27,096 bases of DNA from Methanobacterium sp. PtaU1.Bin097 (lineage in GTDB: Archaea; Methanobacteriota; Methanobacteria; Methanobacteriales; Methanobacteriaceae), in NCBI GenBank assembly GCA_002067325.1, contig MVQY01000125.1, positions 1 to 27,096 on the forward strand. The letters run 5' to 3'. Below, one piece after another: positions 24,977-27,096 of this stretch; within the stretch, counting starts at the first letter, position 1; each line of letters begins with the position of its first letter. The translations under genes and the position numbers were made by a program. Under the pieces are notes generated by a model. The model had not been told where the DNA came from. It saw only the letters and a program-made list of their open reading frames with translations, and searched no databases.

Positions 24977-26641
24977 TTAAGAATCCCTCTCGTAGATCCA
25001 GATACTTCCCATCTTCGCAATCACATGATAACCTGGTATCTCCCATTTATGGTCGGTGAGGGCGTCTATATAGTAGTCTGCATCGTTGTCCAGTAAAAAT
25101 CTGCTGAATGCTTCTGGATCTGGGTACAGGCGGGGGACTGCAAATTTAACTTCCTTTTTAAGAGACCAGGTGACTGCCGGGTCGTAGTCTGAGAATATGT
25201 TTTTATCCTGGTAGCTGGGGTCGTACTGGGTGAGCCAGTCACTGGAGTTTTGTATGTAGTAACCGTAGCCGTGTTTAGGTGTGTGGCCTACATGGACCGC
25301 TACCGTGGACACCAACAGTATGATGGCCACGATGAGATAAACATGCTCTGGTTTTATCTTTTTAAAACTTAAAATGGACTTGTATTTCTCGATCACCGTG
25401 ATTAAACCTAAAATGATGAAGTAAGCCAGTGCAGGGGTCATGGTGATGAAGTAACGGTCCACCTTAAGAGGGATTATACTGTGAAATATAAAAAAGGCTG
25501 CAAACCAGGATAAAAATAGGAAATCCATCTCCAATTTTTCACCGGTGCCTTTAAACAGTCTGTATCCTGTAAAAAGTACGGCTAAAAATATCAGCTCCGT
25601 GATTAGGTAGGATGAGTAGAAGAAACTACCACCTCCCAGACATAATAAGACAACCAGTATCAAGGAGTGTATAATTGTCCTCTTCCCATCAGAATCAATA
25701 CTTTCAATTTTTTTCTTAAAGATCTGGTAGAGATAAATCCCCAATCCTAATATAACGATGATAATCAATATGTAAGCTAATATAGATGGAAATCCCTGTG
25801 AAGGATTCTGTATCTCACGGTAAACACCTTGTAGAGGGCCAACGGATATGTAGTTAAGCAAGTTGTTCAGGAAATACAACTTATCCGGGTTATAACCCAA
25901 ATCATTAACCGCGCCACTGGCGCCCATCACCGTAGAGGTGAACAGGTTGATGAGAGGGTCGAGGTTACCCAGTTTATTGTAGAAATAAACCATAAAAGGC
26001 ACGATAAGGGCTAAACTACCCAATACACCTATGATTATCTTCCTAAAATTCTGCAGGAGATTATCGCTTATCAAAAGGTACAGAAATATGGGGAAGACCA
26101 GCATAACCGAGGTGTACCTGGCCAGGAAAGCCACCATCAGCAGGGGAAACACCAGGTACAGGTATCTGGAATCCTTCCTCACACCCAGAACCAGCAAATA
26201 TATAGTCCATATGGAAAATGCGACTCCAGGGATATCTATAGCCCCGGAGACTGCCCAGGTGAATATCAGAGGAAATGATAAGAAAATTAAAGACCCGGAA
26301 AAACTCTGGATTTCATTAAACTGCTGCCTGAACAGCAAGTAAAGCCCGGCCACTGCCAAGATGAACAGTACAGCGTCCAGTATGAAGAGTGCATTGGCTG
26401 ATATATATCCCGCCCGGAAAACCAGGGAGGTTAAAAAGGGCATTAAAGGTGATAGATAAATAACGCTCAAATTAGCAACTGGTATCCCTGCGAAGATCAG
26501 TGCGTTGTTCAGGTAAACAAAGACATCGTAGTAAGGCACTCCGATGTAAATCTGTTTATAAAATAGATAGACAGTGATTATCCCTGTGATTAAAAGTAGA
26601 ATGAACAATGGTTTTTTAGTGAGTTTCCGGATGCTGTACAT
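24977..26641 (-). CDS. GT39-like (GT-C) membrane glycosyltransferase
   Basis: A 554-residue integral membrane protein with about 11-13 hydrophobic segments up to residue 450, then a soluble C-terminal domain of about 100 residues. The first extracytoplasmic loop has GVPYYDVFVYLNNA with the acidic residue D39, typical of GT-C enzymes that use a polyprenyl-phosphate sugar donor (the PMT/ArnT superfamily). The later PLKVDRYFITMTPALAYF motif also matches this family. It would glycosylate lipids, proteins or wall polymers on the outer face; donor and acceptor are unknown. The minus-strand start has SD AAGGGTGAC just upstream. AT-rich TATA-like sequence lies at about 26685-26700. Confidence 0.85.
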   Translation of the reverse strand: MYSIRKLTKKPLFILLLITGIITVYLFYKQIYIGVPYYDVFVYLNNALIFAGIPVANLSVIYLSPLMPFLTSLVFRAGYISANALFILDAVLFILAVAGLYLLFRQQFNEIQSFSGSLIFLSFPLIFTWAVSGAIDIPGVAFSIWTIYLLVLGVRKDSRYLYLVFPLLMVAFLARYTSVMLVFPIFLYLLISDNLLQNFRKIIIGVLGSLALIVPFMVYFYNKLGNLDPLINLFTSTVMGASGAVNDLGYNPDKLYFLNNLLNYISVGPLQGVYREIQNPSQGFPSILAYILIIIVILGLGIYLYQIFKKKIESIDSDGKRTIIHSLILVVLLCLGGGSFFYSSYLITELIFLAVLFTGYRLFKGTGEKLEMDFLFLSWFAAFFIFHSIIPLKVDRYFITMTPALAYFIILGLITVIEKYKSILSFKKIKPEHVYLIVAIILLVSTVAVHVGHTPKHGYGYYIQNSSDWLTQYDPSYQDKNIFSDYDPAVTWSLKKEVKFAVPRLYPDPEAFSRFLLDNDADYYIDALTDHKWEIPGYHVIAKMGSIWIYERDS

Positions 26642-26825
26642 AATGTCACCCTTAAAAGAAATGGAGATAGGATTATATGGATTTGTTCATATTTATATTC
26701 ATTTTATATCTTAAATCATATGGATAATTCAGCCTTTGAAGACACAAAATTGTAAGAAAAACGATTAGGATAGCCAAGGTTTAGGATAAAAATAACACTT
26801 TTAGTCTGTTCTTGAATTTGTAACC

Positions 26826-26833
26826 TTTATATA
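26826..26833 (+). promoter_or_regulatory. TATA box for the MarR-family gene
   Basis: TTTATATA, preceded by AACC, lies 58 bases before ATG 26885. The predicted transcript start (26850-26858) falls on a perfect palindrome. Confidence 0.55.
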
Positions 26834-26848
26834 CAACCAATGAAATAA

Positions 26849-26860
26849 TTGATATATCAA
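26849..26860. promoter_or_regulatory. Palindromic candidate operator at the MarR promoter
   Basis: TTGATATATCAA is a perfect 12-base palindrome about 20 bases downstream of the TATA box, over the expected transcript start. MarR proteins bind such sites as dimers and often repress their own gene. Confidence 0.45.
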
Positions 26861-26884
26861 CTAATTTATAGGTCTCACAAAAAT

Positions 26885-27096
26885 ATGAAAACAACTATAA
26901 AAGATGGTAATACAGGTTACATATTCAATGAAAACGATATTTTATATACAGTTTTGAAATTGAATCATAGACTGAAAAGAAAAACAGGAAGTAAACTCAA
27001 AAACCACGATATTACTCTGAAACAATGGTATCTTCTATATTTTCTGTATAAAAATGAAGGATGCAACCAGAAAAAGCTGGCCGAATCTACAAGTAA
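26885..27096 (+). CDS. MarR-family transcriptional regulator, partial
   Basis: The frame runs from ATG 26885 to the window edge, 70 codons, without a stop. After an N-terminal dimerisation helix (ILYTVLKLNHRLKRKTGSKL) comes ITLKQWYLLYFLYKNEGCNQ and KKLAESTS, the start of the winged helix-turn-helix. This layout is typical of MarR regulators that sense small phenolic or stress ligands. The wing and C-terminal helix are off the window. Upstream it has a TATA box, a palindrome and a weak SD AGGT. The divergent GT39-like gene begins 243 bases upstream and could be a target. Confidence 0.8.
   Translation, partial: MKTTIKDGNTGYIFNENDILYTVLKLNHRLKRKTGSKLKNHDITLKQWYLLYFLYKNEGCNQKKLAESTS

Overview
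The window looks like a piece of the chromosome of a methanogenic archaeon of the order Methanobacteriales, most likely Methanobacterium or a close relative. The evidence is an HMf-type histone gene, archaeal ribosomal proteins (L7Ae, S28e, L24e, S6e, S24e, S27Ae), aIF5B, aIF2-gamma, Rpo7, Spt4, F420-dependent NADP reductase, archaeal tRNA-intron endonuclease and GTP-dependent dephospho-CoA kinase. Other signs are AT-rich gaps with TATA-box promoters, and strong Shine-Dalgarno (SD) sites in front of many TTG starts. Genus assignment is inference; no rRNA or mcr gene is present.

Layout. (1) 1-6390: a partial AT-rich minus-strand frame at the left edge. Then a plus-strand run of protein-only RNase P (HARP), hisS, hisI, a PIN-KH ATPase (PINA-like), an AP-endonuclease-2-type TIM barrel and a PAP2 phosphatase. 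(2) 6390-6968: a gene-poor AT-rich gap with one doubtful small frame. (3) 6969-12233: npdG, 6-phospho-3-hexuloisomerase, endA, trpS, a SpoIIM-family membrane protein and thrC, mostly in separate units with their own TATA boxes. (4) 12234-13668: histone, then a secreted or membrane-anchored chagasin-like (I42) cysteine-protease inhibitor. (5) 13669-21675: the conserved archaeal information-processing block rpl7ae-rps28e-rpl24e-ndk-aIF5B, then rps6e-aIF2g-PIN nuclease-ppa-rpo7-spt4-dephospho-CoA kinase-rps24e-rps27ae. (6) 21676-27096: argH, a short acidic protein, a convergent zinc-ribbon protein, a small membrane protein, a minus-strand pair (GT39-like glycosyltransferase, then a KH-PP-loop ATPase) and a partial MarR regulator.

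How the genes fit together. RNA metabolism is the main theme: RNase P activity, tRNA splicing, two aminoacyl-tRNA synthetases, three unrelated PIN-domain proteins, translation initiation, transcription elongation, and a putative RNA-modifying PP-loop enzyme. No mobile element, CRISPR array, rRNA or tRNA gene was recognised.

Most worth a second look. The PIN gene after aIF2g is split by a -1 frameshift exactly at an A_AAT_TTT heptamer next to a stop codon. HARP appears to start at CTG, or possibly ATA. The L7Ae leader holds a possible kink-turn. The I42 inhibitor ends in a tail resembling a cell-wall sorting signal.
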